A stretch of DNA of 64,000 nt. Origin: CAMYOC01 sp963704875 (GTDB lineage Bacteria > Pseudomonadota > Gammaproteobacteria > Steroidobacterales > XN24). Within the stretch, counting starts at the first letter, position 1. The number at the start of each line of letters is the position of its first letter. A program made the position numbers and the translations under genes. The DNA is taken from NCBI GenBank assembly GCA_963704875.1, contig CAVPIA010000008.1, positions 868,001-932,000 of the forward strand. The letters run 5' to 3'. The notes under the pieces are model-generated. The model saw only the letters and a list, made by a program, of their open reading frames with translations, did no database searches and was not told the origin of the DNA. Shown here piece after piece: positions 1 through 7,395 of this stretch.

Positions 1-49
1 TACCCGGCTGGCTAGCAAGAGACTGGTCGCGGTCATTCAAATCCAGCGC
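1..49. repeat. Direct repeat copy 1, flanking the nqr block
   Basis: This copy matches 7297-7345 in the same orientation at 43 of 49 positions, including an uninterrupted 17-base identity (gctagcaagagactggt). It begins at the window edge, so it may extend further left. Read on the minus strand, both copies give related peptides (EALDLNDRDQSLASQPG here, KALELNNRHQSLASLPG in the other). That suggests they are remnants of one coding or mobile sequence. The two copies bracket the nqr operon and its PRC-barrel gene. Confidence 0.7.
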
Positions 50-547
50 CTCGGTGCGCCGCAAAGTTATTAATCGAAGTTCCAACTTATTCGAAGGCCG
101 ACGGGCAGCTGCCAGAACCGGTCCGCGATGTGTCCAGGTTTGGACATGGCGGGCATCCCGGATGCCGAAACACTGCATCGTGGTGGCAAGCGTGATCTCA
201 TCGGCGCCGCGAATCCTCCCCTCGACCACCTTGTCCCCGGAAAATCGAGCCGGCGTCCCCGCCGCGGCTGATCACGCATTACTGATTTTTGGGGTCAGTG
301 TAAAAACTAGTTCTGATTGTTGGGATCAGAGTAATCACCTTGCGGGCTACGGGGTGAGAGCAAGAACTTGTGCCGGCTCTTGCCCTGACCCCATGGACTG
401 GCCTGCGGATCCGTCCGCGAACCGTCTCCCGGGACAGGGGGCACGGCCGCGAGAGCCCCGCGATCGTTTCGGTTATCCTCGGTGGCAGGGCTCCGAATGA
501 TCTATTAATTTAGTGCGAACACCTCGGGGAGAGATCGGCGGGAACGC
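50..547. other. Upstream intergenic region of the nqr operon
   Basis: No convincing complete gene is seen here. The minus strand is open without a stop from about 271 to the window edge (about 90 codons) and could be the end of a truncated gene overlapping the repeat, but I do not recognise the product. A plus-strand reading frame of 148 codons has an arginine- and proline-rich composition and no domain, so I treat it as non-coding. The nqr promoter presumably lies within 280-520; no strong -35/-10 pair stands out. Confidence 0.4.
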
Positions 548-1906
548 ATGGCGCGACATGTCATCAGGAAGGGCCTCGACGTACCGCTATCCGGTGCGCC
601 GGAAACCAGCCGCATCGATTCGAAGAAAGTCTCGCGGGTCGCCGTCCTCGGACGCGACTTCAGGGAGATGCGGCCGCGCGTCCGGGTCGAGCCGGGGCAG
701 ACAGTCCGGCGCGGGGACCTGCTCATCTCGGATGCCCTGCATCACGGCATCCGACTGTGTGCTCCAGCCAGCGGTACGGTCCTGTCGGCGCCGCGCGCCG
801 CGCGCCGCCGTCTGCGCTCAGTGGTCGTGCGCATCGATCACGACAACGATTCCACCAAGGCCTTCGACAGCTACACGGGCCGGAAGGCCGGACAGCTGAG
901 TGATCAGGAGATCCGTGACCTGCTGATCGAGTCCGGGCTCTGGACGTCTTTCCGGACCCGGCCCTTCAATCGCGTACCCGCCATCGATGCGGTGCCGTCG
1001 TCGATCTTCGTCACGGCGATAACCACGGAGCCACATGCCCCGCCTGTCGAGATCCAGCTTGAGGGGCTGGAGGATGACCTGAATCGCGGCCTCGAGATCC
1101 TGCCCCGGCTGACCGGCGGTCCAATCTGGTTTTGCAAGGCGGCCGACAGTTCGCTGACGCCGAAGCAGCTCGAGCGCCTCAGCGTCGAGGAGTTCGCTGG
1201 CCCGCATCCCGCCGGCCTGCCGGGTACGCATATCCATCTCCTCGATCCGGTTGACGCCAACAAGCGGGTCTGGCACCTCTCCGCCATCGACGTCGTGATG
1301 ATCGGGCGGCTGTTCGCGCACGGAGAGCTGTTCGTCGAGCGGGTGATCTCCCTGGCGGGTCCAGGCGTCCGACAGCCCAGACTGCTCAAATCTCGACTCG
1401 GTGCGTCGACGCTCAACCTGACCGAGGGCGAGCTCGACGACGGCGAGATGCGCATCATCACTGGATCCGTGCTGTCTGGCCATCCGGCGGGCACCGAGGA
1501 GACGGGCTTCCTGGGCCGCCACGACCTTCAGGTGACTGCTCTGCTCGAGGGCGGCGGTCGCATCCAGCCGGCCTGGGCCCGGCTGGGCTTCGACGTCTTC
1601 ACGGTGACCGGCGCCTATATGTCCGCCTTCTTCAAACGCAAGGTCTACGAGTTCGACACGACGGCCCACGGCGCTCAGCGCGCCATGATCCCGCTCGGAG
1701 CCTACGAAGACATCATGCCGCTGGATCTGCTGCCCGTGCCGCTCTTACGGGCACTTGCCGCGCGCGACGCTGTGCGGGCGGAACGCCTTGGTTGCCTCGA
1801 GCTGGCGGAAGAGGACCTCGCCCTGTGCACATTCGTGGATGCGGGCAAGAACGACTGGCAGCGCGCGTTGCGGCTCATGCTGATACAGATCGCGAAGGAG
1901 GGCTGA
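548..1906 (+). CDS. nqrA: Nqr-type NADH:quinone reductase, subunit A
   Basis: This is the 452-residue peripheral subunit of a Na+-translocating NADH:quinone oxidoreductase, close to the usual NqrA length of about 447. It has the NqrA N-terminal barrel-like region (RKGLDVPLSG at the start), then the central SLBB-like part, and ends without membrane segments. The ATG at 548 is the first codon compatible with the conserved N-terminus. It opens a tight six-gene operon with nqrB starting 1 base after the stop. In the family, NqrA contributes to the ubiquinone site together with NqrB. The identification is firm from gene order and sequence, but this operon is divergent (see nqrB and nqrC). Confidence 0.9.
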   Translation: MARHVIRKGLDVPLSGAPETSRIDSKKVSRVAVLGRDFREMRPRVRVEPGQTVRRGDLLISDALHHGIRLCAPASGTVLSAPRAARRRLRSVVVRIDHDNDSTKAFDSYTGRKAGQLSDQEIRDLLIESGLWTSFRTRPFNRVPAIDAVPSSIFVTAITTEPHAPPVEIQLEGLEDDLNRGLEILPRLTGGPIWFCKAADSSLTPKQLERLSVEEFAGPHPAGLPGTHIHLLDPVDANKRVWHLSAIDVVMIGRLFAHGELFVERVISLAGPGVRQPRLLKSRLGASTLNLTEGELDDGEMRIITGSVLSGHPAGTEETGFLGRHDLQVTALLEGGGRIQPAWARLGFDVFTVTGAYMSAFFKRKVYEFDTTAHGAQRAMIPLGAYEDIMPLDLLPVPLLRALAARDAVRAERLGCLELAEEDLALCTFVDAGKNDWQRALRLMLIQIAKEG

Positions 1907-1907
1907 G

Positions 1908-3104
1908 GTGCCGGTAGGGAAACGCAACCCGGATGATACCCGCACGCTGCGCGCCACGAAGGAACAGGCGCTTGGCCCGATCCGCGCCGCCTTCCATGCG
2001 CTCGCCACCGGCAGTGACCGGGTCACTCAGCGCGCGGCGCACATCCGCGATGCCATCAGTGTCCGCCGCGTCTTCGCGGTCTACCTGGTGGCGCTCGCGC
2101 CGCTGATCCTATTCGGCCTTTACAACACAGGATTGCAGATCCATCTGGCCCGGGCCGGCGACGCGCAGCCGCTGGAAAACTGGCAGACCGCTGTCATGCA
2201 GATGCTCGGTCTCGGCTTCGATCCCGGGAGCTTCCTTGCCTGCCTCACCCACGGCGCGCTCTATTTCCTGCCGCTGCTGGTCGCCGTCTATGTGACCGCG
2301 CGTCTGGCCGAGCTGCTTTTTGCAGTCATCCGCCGCGACGACCTGCAGCCGGGAACATGGATCTTCGCGCTGCTGTTTGCCCTGATCCTGCCGCCGACTA
2401 CGCCGGCCTGGCAGGCCGCCATCTCCATGGCCTTCGGCATCATCGTCGGCAAGGAGATCTTCGGCGGCACCGGCCGCAACGTGGTCCACCCGGTGCTGCT
2501 CGCCTGGGCCTTCCTCTACGTGTCCTATCCGAATTCCCTTTCCGGCGAAGCCGTCTGGGTGCCCGTCAACCAGGACGCCCCGATGCTGATCGACATCGTG
2601 GACGAGCAGGGGATGGCGGGCCTCGAGAGCGTGGACTGGACGAGCGCCTTCATCGGACTCTCGCCCGGCCCACTGGGCGTCTCGTCGACCCTGTTCTGTC
2701 TCATCGGACTGGGTGCGCTGCTGCTGGCCCGGCTGGTGTCATGGCGCATCGTGGTCGGCTTCGTCGCCGGCTCGTTCCTGGCCTCGCTGCTGTTCCAGGG
2801 CGAGTCAGCCACCAATGCGATGTTCGGCGTGCCCTTCCACTGGCACATGGTCCTCGGTGGCTGGGCTTTCGGGCTCGCCTTTATCGTGACGGACGCGGTG
2901 ACGGCCGCGCATACCCGGACCGGCCGGCTGATCTACGGTTTCGCGGCGGGCGCCTTCGTCATCGTCGTGCGCGTCCTCAATCCCGTGCAGCTCGACGGCA
3001 CCGCGATCGCACTGCTTTTCATGAGTCTGTTCGCCCCCCTGATCGATCACTTCGTGATCGAGGCGAACATCAAGCGCAGGAAGGTCCGCTATGGATCGGA
3101 ATAG
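1908..3104 (+). CDS. nqrB: Nqr subunit B, lacking the FMN-attachment motif
   Basis: This is a 398-residue, roughly ten-helix membrane subunit that in known enzymes carries a covalent FMN and the Na+ path. The GTG start at 1908 follows nqrA by one base. Diagnostic NqrB blocks are present: the segment ending in WHMVLGGWAFGLAFIVTD, and the C-terminus FAPLIDHFVIEANIKRR. The motif that normally holds the flavinylated threonine (DGxSGAT in Vibrio NqrB) should follow SGEAVWV. Here the aligned stretch is NQDAPML (residues 221-227), so the acceptor threonine is replaced by leucine and the glycine/serine context is lost. Either this NqrB carries no covalent FMN, or it is attached elsewhere. It overlaps nqrC by 14 bases, consistent with translational coupling. 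Confidence 0.88.
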   Translation: MPVGKRNPDDTRTLRATKEQALGPIRAAFHALATGSDRVTQRAAHIRDAISVRRVFAVYLVALAPLILFGLYNTGLQIHLARAGDAQPLENWQTAVMQMLGLGFDPGSFLACLTHGALYFLPLLVAVYVTARLAELLFAVIRRDDLQPGTWIFALLFALILPPTTPAWQAAISMAFGIIVGKEIFGGTGRNVVHPVLLAWAFLYVSYPNSLSGEAVWVPVNQDAPMLIDIVDEQGMAGLESVDWTSAFIGLSPGPLGVSSTLFCLIGLGALLLARLVSWRIVVGFVAGSFLASLLFQGESATNAMFGVPFHWHMVLGGWAFGLAFIVTDAVTAAHTRTGRLIYGFAAGAFVIVVRVLNPVQLDGTAIALLFMSLFAPLIDHFVIEANIKRRKVRYGSE

Positions 3105-3903
3105 CGCAGCCTACACCGTGCTCTTTACCCTGGCCGTCTGCACGGTCTGCAGCATGGTCGTGGCCGGCACCTTCGTCGCCCTGGATGGGCGTCAGCGGGC
3201 GGATGCCGCGGTCGCCCGCATGCTTGATATCCTGCGGCTGACGGAGCTGGCCGAGGCCGACGAGCCGCTCGAGAAAGCGGAGATCCTGGAGCGCTTCGCG
3301 GCGATCCGACCCCGGGCCGTCAACATGGAAACGCGGGAGTTCGACGACTCGATCGAAGCCCGGCTGTTCGATCAGCGCGAGGCCGCGAATGACCCGACCC
3401 AGTCGTTCGTCGCCCCGGCAAACGACGCGGGCGTCCGCCGCATCCCCGACTTCGCGATCGTCTACGAACGCCTGGGAGACGACGGACAACTCGACCAGAT
3501 CCTGATACCGATCCATGGGCAGGGCTACGGCGGGCAGATATACGGTTTCCTGTCCCTTGAGCCCGACCTCAATACCGTGCGCCAGATCGTGTTCTACGAG
3601 CATCAGGAGACCCCGACGCTCGGGGGGCGGATCACTCGCACGAAATGGCGCAGCAACTGGCCGGGCCGCCGAGTCTTCGACCAATCCGGCGACGTCGCGC
3701 TCAGGCTGATCGCCGACGCGCCGCCGGCGAAGGAAGACCCCTACGTCGTGGATATGGTGTCGCGGGCGTCGGTGACGACGGCCGGCGTCCAGAACATGAT
3801 CAACTTCTGGCTGGGCCCGGAGGCCTTCAAACCGTTCCTGGCCGAGTATCGTGCAGAGCTGGCGGCGGGTGGTAGCGACCGCGGCAGCGGAGGAGGACCC
3901 TAG
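3091..3903 (+). CDS. nqrC: Nqr subunit C, FMN-site threonine replaced by serine
   Basis: This 270-residue protein has one N-terminal membrane helix (about residues 6-30) and a periplasmic FMN-binding domain. In Vibrio NqrC, FMN is bound by phosphoester to the threonine of SGAT. Here the equivalent sequence is DMVSRASVTTAGVQN: the glycine is Arg and the acceptor threonine is Ser227 (codon 3769-3771). The flanking D, S, A, T and GVQN residues are kept, so the alignment is unambiguous. Serine could in principle accept FMN from an ApbE-type transferase, but no apbE is present in this window. The gene starts inside nqrB and is followed 4 bases later by nqrD. Confidence 0.88.
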   Translation: MDRNSAAYTVLFTLAVCTVCSMVVAGTFVALDGRQRADAAVARMLDILRLTELAEADEPLEKAEILERFAAIRPRAVNMETREFDDSIEARLFDQREAANDPTQSFVAPANDAGVRRIPDFAIVYERLGDDGQLDQILIPIHGQGYGGQIYGFLSLEPDLNTVRQIVFYEHQETPTLGGRITRTKWRSNWPGRRVFDQSGDVALRLIADAPPAKEDPYVVDMVSRASVTTAGVQNMINFWLGPEAFKPFLAEYRAELAAGGSDRGSGGGP

Positions 3904-3907
3904 ACTC

Positions 3908-4531
3908 ATGACCGAGCGCCCCGTGAAATCCCTGGTCGATCCGCTCCTCGAGCGAAATCCGGTCGTCTTTCAGATGCTGGGCATCTGCCCCGCGCTCGCC
4001 ATCAGTACCGCGATGGAGAACGCGCTCGCGATGGGTATGGCGACGGCCGCCGTGCTGGCCATCTCCAACACCAGCATCTCCGCCATCCGCAACTTCGTAC
4101 CCGAGAACGTCCGCATCATCATCTATCTGGTGATCGTGGCTTCCCTGGTCATCGTCGCCGACCAGGTCCTGAGGACCTTCTTCCCCGCCCTGTCGTCCGA
4201 GCTCTCGGTGTACGTGGGTTTGATCATCACAAACTGCATCGTGCTGGGTCGCGCAGAAGCCTTCGCTTCCCAGAACAAACCCGGGGTCAGTCTGCTCGAC
4301 GGCGTCGGCAATGGCCTCGGCTATGCTCTGGTGCTCGTCACCGTGGCCTTCATCCGCGAACTGTTCGGCGCCGGCGCTCTGTTCGGCCACAAGATCCTGC
4401 CGACGGTTGAGGACGGCGGCTGGTTCCATCCCGTGGGGTTGCTGAGTTCGCCGGCGGGCGCGTTCTTCGTGATCATGCTGCTGATCTGGCTACTCCGCGC
4501 CTGGAAGACCGATCAGGTCGAGGAGGCGTAA
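3908..4531 (+). CDS. nqrD: Nqr subunit D
   Basis: This is a 207-residue integral membrane subunit with about six helices. The start chosen is the ATG at 3908 (MTERPVKSL), preceded by a GGAGGAGG ribosome-binding site. The cysteines that in solved Nqr structures hold the intramembrane iron centre shared with NqrE are present (GICPALA near residue 28 and IITNCIVLGR near residue 112). So although NqrB and NqrC have lost their flavin motifs, the NqrD/E metal ligands are intact. nqrE begins three bases after the stop codon. Confidence 0.92.
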   Translation: MTERPVKSLVDPLLERNPVVFQMLGICPALAISTAMENALAMGMATAAVLAISNTSISAIRNFVPENVRIIIYLVIVASLVIVADQVLRTFFPALSSELSVYVGLIITNCIVLGRAEAFASQNKPGVSLLDGVGNGLGYALVLVTVAFIRELFGAGALFGHKILPTVEDGGWFHPVGLLSSPAGAFFVIMLLIWLLRAWKTDQVEEA

Positions 4532-4534
4532 GGC

Positions 4535-5149
4535 ATGGAGCATTATCTCAACATCATCGTCCGGGCGATCTTCATCGACAACATGGCACTGGCCCTGTTC
4601 CTCGGGATGTGTTCCTTCGTCGCCGTATCCAAGCGGGTCGAGACCGCCATCGGTCTGGGCGTCGCCGTGACCTTCGTGCTGGTCATCACGGTTCCGCTGA
4701 ACAATCTCGTCTACAACCATCTGTTGAGTCGCGGCGCGTTGACCTGGCTGAGCGAAGACCTGGCGGCGACCGACTTGAGCTTCCTCAACTTCCTTTGCTT
4801 TATCGGCACGATCGCCGCTCTGGTCCAGATCGTGGAGATCGTCATGGATCGCTACCTGCCGGCTCTGTTCAACGCCCTCGGCGTGTTCCTGCCGCTGATC
4901 GCGGTCAACTGCGCGATCCTCGGCGGCTCGCTGTTCATGGTAAACCGCGACTACACGCTGGCGGAGGGCACGGCCTTCGCCTTCGGCTCGGGCATCGGCT
5001 GGCTGCTGGCGATCGTCGCGCTGGCCGCGCTCAGGGAGCGGATGGTCTATTCGATCGTGCCCGCGCCGCTGCGCGGGGTAGGCATCACCTTCGGGCTGAT
5101 AGGGATTATGGCGATCGGTTTCATGGCTTTCAGCGGCATCAACATCTGA
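4535..5149 (+). CDS. nqrE: Nqr subunit E
   Basis: This 204-residue, six-helix membrane protein is paralogous to NqrD in inverted topology. The metal-ligand cysteines are conserved in LGMCSF (near residue 26) and AVNCAILGG (near residue 120). The family length is about 198, so it is complete. The gene sits between nqrD and nqrF in the canonical operon order. RnfA and NqrE are homologous, but the surrounding NqrA/B/C/F subunits exclude an Rnf complex. Confidence 0.93.
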   Translation: MEHYLNIIVRAIFIDNMALALFLGMCSFVAVSKRVETAIGLGVAVTFVLVITVPLNNLVYNHLLSRGALTWLSEDLAATDLSFLNFLCFIGTIAALVQIVEIVMDRYLPALFNALGVFLPLIAVNCAILGGSLFMVNRDYTLAEGTAFAFGSGIGWLLAIVALAALRERMVYSIVPAPLRGVGITFGLIGIMAIGFMAFSGINI

Positions 5150-5159
5150 GGTCGCCGGT

Positions 5160-6386
5160 ATGAATCTCATCCTGGTCAGCGGATCGATGTTTGCGGGATA
5201 TATTCTGCTGCTGGTCGTCGTCCTGCTCGTCACCCGCAGGCTGGTGATCGGGACGGGCGAAGTGAAGATCACGATCAACGACGACCACGCCAATACGATC
5301 GAGGCCGGCCGCGGCGGCTCGCTGCTTAACGCGCTGAGGAACAACAACATACTCGTCCCGGCCGCCTGCGGCGGTCAGGCGACCTGCGGCATGTGCCGGG
5401 TCAAGGTCACGGAGGGCGGCGGCGCGCTCACGCCGGCGGAGCAGTCGCATATCACCCGGGCCCAGGCACGGGGAGGTGAACGACTCGCCTGCATGGTCCG
5501 GCTCCGCCAGGACGTGGCCGTCGAGGTGCCAAAGGAAATCCTCTCGATCGCCGAATGGGACTGCACCGTGAAGTCGAACGACAACGTCTCGACCTTCATC
5601 AAGGAGTTGACCCTCGAATTGCCGCCGGGGCAGCACGTGCCTTTTGCGGCCGGTGGATACATCGTGGTCGAAGCACCGCCCCACACTGCGGCCTACAAGG
5701 ACTTCGACATCGAGGAACAATATCGGGGCGACTGGGACGAGTACGATATGTGGCGCTACGTTTCCGAGGTCAAGGAACCGGTGACACGCGCGTACTCCAT
5801 GGCTAACTACCCGGCGGAGACGGGCATCATCAAGCTCAATGTGCGCATTGCCTCGCCCCCGCCCGAGGCTCCCAACGCTCCGCCGGGGAAGGTCTCGTCG
5901 TATATCTTCAACTGCAAGCCCGGGGACCGGATGAGGATCTCCGGCCCCTATGGCGAGTTCCACGTCCAGGACACGGACAAGGAGATGGTGTTCATCGGCG
6001 GCGGTGCCGGCATGGCGCCGATGCGCTCGCATGTGTTCCATCAGTTCAAGACGGTCCACACGACCCGCAAGGCCAGCTTCTGGTACGGCGCGCGCAGTCT
6101 CCGAGAGGCGTTCTACACAGACGAGTTCGACAGGATCGCCGCTGACAACGAGAAATTCGACTGGCATCTGGTGCTCTCGGATCCGTTACCCGAGGACAAC
6201 TGGACGGGAATGACGGGTTTTGTGCATCAGGCGCTGCTGGATAACTATCTCGCCGACCACAAGGCACCGGAGGATATCGAGTACTACCTTTGCGGCCCGC
6301 CGGCTATGATGTCGGCCTGCTTCCGGATGCTCGACAGTCTGGGCGTCGACCCGGAGAACATCTACTTCGACGACTTCGGCGGCTAG
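5160..6386 (+). CDS. nqrF: Nqr subunit F, NADH-oxidising flavoprotein
   Basis: This is a 408-residue electron-entry subunit: one N-terminal membrane helix (residues 3-25), a 2Fe-2S ferredoxin domain, then a ferredoxin-NADP reductase-like module. The cluster cysteines are visible as ACGGQATCGMC plus LACMV. The FAD motif is RAYSMANYP, the NADH-binding glycine loop is GGGAGMAPMRSH, and the C-terminus is the conserved YFDDFGG. All catalytic motifs look intact, so NADH oxidation and transfer to the 2Fe-2S centre should work even though the downstream FMN sites are unusual. A PRC-barrel gene follows 31 bases later. Confidence 0.94.
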   Translation: MNLILVSGSMFAGYILLLVVVLLVTRRLVIGTGEVKITINDDHANTIEAGRGGSLLNALRNNNILVPAACGGQATCGMCRVKVTEGGGALTPAEQSHITRAQARGGERLACMVRLRQDVAVEVPKEILSIAEWDCTVKSNDNVSTFIKELTLELPPGQHVPFAAGGYIVVEAPPHTAAYKDFDIEEQYRGDWDEYDMWRYVSEVKEPVTRAYSMANYPAETGIIKLNVRIASPPPEAPNAPPGKVSSYIFNCKPGDRMRISGPYGEFHVQDTDKEMVFIGGGAGMAPMRSHVFHQFKTVHTTRKASFWYGARSLREAFYTDEFDRIAADNEKFDWHLVLSDPLPEDNWTGMTGFVHQALLDNYLADHKAPEDIEYYLCGPPAMMSACFRMLDSLGVDPENIYFDDFGG

Positions 6387-6417
6387 AAGGCGGCAGCGAC
6401 CGCCAGGGGGACTGACC

Positions 6418-6990
6418 ATGCTATACAGCGCGATCGCCATGCAGGGAGTCGAAGTCCTTGGCGCCGACGGCACTTCGATCGGTCGGCTGGTCGACGCCTA
6501 CGCCAATACCGGCACCGACTTGATCACCACCCTGATCGTCGATACGTCCAGCGGCGTGCGGCTGATCCCGGCCGGCACGATCCAGGAATACGACACCGAG
6601 GCACGCCGATTGAAGATCGGTCTCTCGGCGGCGGATGCCGCTGCCGCCGAACTGGCGGTGGAAGGCATCCCGGTCATGCTGCCCATCCCGGAGGATCCCG
6701 ACGACGCTATCCTGCATGTCATCACGAAGGTCACCGGCTTCATCGTCCACGCCAAGGATGGTCCGGTAGGACAAGCGGCGGATTTCCTGGTGGACTCCGA
6801 CGGCCTCGTCGTGCGTTTTCTGGTCGTGGATACGCGCGACTGGCTACCCGGCAGCGACAAGCTAATACCGGTGACCTGGGTCGAGAGCGTCGATTGGTCG
6901 CGACGGCGGATGTACCTGAAGATCACCCAGGCCAAGGCCCGGACCTGCCAGCGGGCGTCAGCCGGGAGTCACATGCTGGATCGCGGGTAG
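6418..6990 (+). CDS. PRC-barrel domain protein, last gene of the nqr operon
   Basis: This is a 190-residue soluble protein with two tandem PRC-barrel-like halves. The first (residues 1-65) has VLGADGTSIGRLVDAY and LIPAGTIQEYD; the second (about 95-170) has GPVGQAADFLVDSDGLVVRFLVVDT and LIPVTWVESVDW. PRC barrels occur in the photosynthetic reaction-centre H subunit and in RimM, where they mediate docking. A GGGGG ribosome-binding site precedes the ATG at 6418. The 31-base gap to nqrF suggests co-transcription. PRC-barrel genes are not a standard part of nqr operons, so a role in binding or regulating this variant complex is plausible but unproven. Confidence 0.75.
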   Translation: MLYSAIAMQGVEVLGADGTSIGRLVDAYANTGTDLITTLIVDTSSGVRLIPAGTIQEYDTEARRLKIGLSAADAAAAELAVEGIPVMLPIPEDPDDAILHVITKVTGFIVHAKDGPVGQAADFLVDSDGLVVRFLVVDTRDWLPGSDKLIPVTWVESVDWSRRRMYLKITQAKARTCQRASAGSHMLDRG

Positions 6991-7395
6991 GACCGCGCAT
7001 CTGGCCCCCGGTGGTCAGCATTAAATAGAGATTCAGCTCAATCCGGTCCGCGCCGGCATGGAGATTGATCCCGCTGATTACGCCTGGTCAAGGTATCGGG
7101 ACCAAGCATTGCGCCGGCCGGCCAGGATGTGGCGCCCTCATGTTGAATACCTGGGCTCGGCGAGTACGTCGGGCCGCGCTAAATGCGCCCGAAGCCAGGA
7201 TGCACGGTCATCTGCGAGGATGAAGTGCCGTGCCCACGTCAGGACGATCCGCTCACGACATCATGATGAGTGGTTCACGCCTTCCGCTGACGCCTGTACC
7301 TGGCAGGCTAGCAAGAGACTGGTGCCGGTTATTCAATTCCAGCGCTTTTATGATTAGAAAGGTGTCAGGAAATACGGGTATTACTCGCCTGTCTC
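6991..7395. other. Intergenic region between the nqr block and the P-type ATPase
   Basis: These 405 bases lie between two convergent genes. They contain copy 2 of the direct repeat. I see no strong stem-loop followed by a T-run that would terminate either gene. A minus-strand frame stays open from the ATPase end through the repeat (down to 7253) and encodes the KALELNN peptide, but no domain is recognised. Confidence 0.4.
7297..7345. repeat. Direct repeat copy 2, flanking the nqr block
   Basis: This is the partner of 1-49, with the same orientation and six mismatches over 49 bases. Together they frame a 7.3-kb segment containing exactly the nqr genes and the PRC-barrel gene. Direct repeats of this kind can be attachment or recombination footprints, or leftovers of a duplicated gene end. 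No integrase or transposase is present in the window. Confidence 0.7.

Noticed and set aside
54..500. 148-codon plus-strand open frame upstream of nqrA
   Set aside because: Arg/Pro-rich composition, no domain, no ribosome-binding site, and it spans the repeat and likely promoter region.
3070..3909. 279-codon minus-strand open frame opposite nqrC
   Set aside because: A shadow of a GC-rich coding region; nqrC and its neighbours are unambiguous on the plus strand.
548..6386. Possibility that the operon is an Rnf complex
   Set aside because: Rnf has RnfB and RnfC; this operon has NqrA and NqrF with NADH motifs and canonical nqrABCDEF order.
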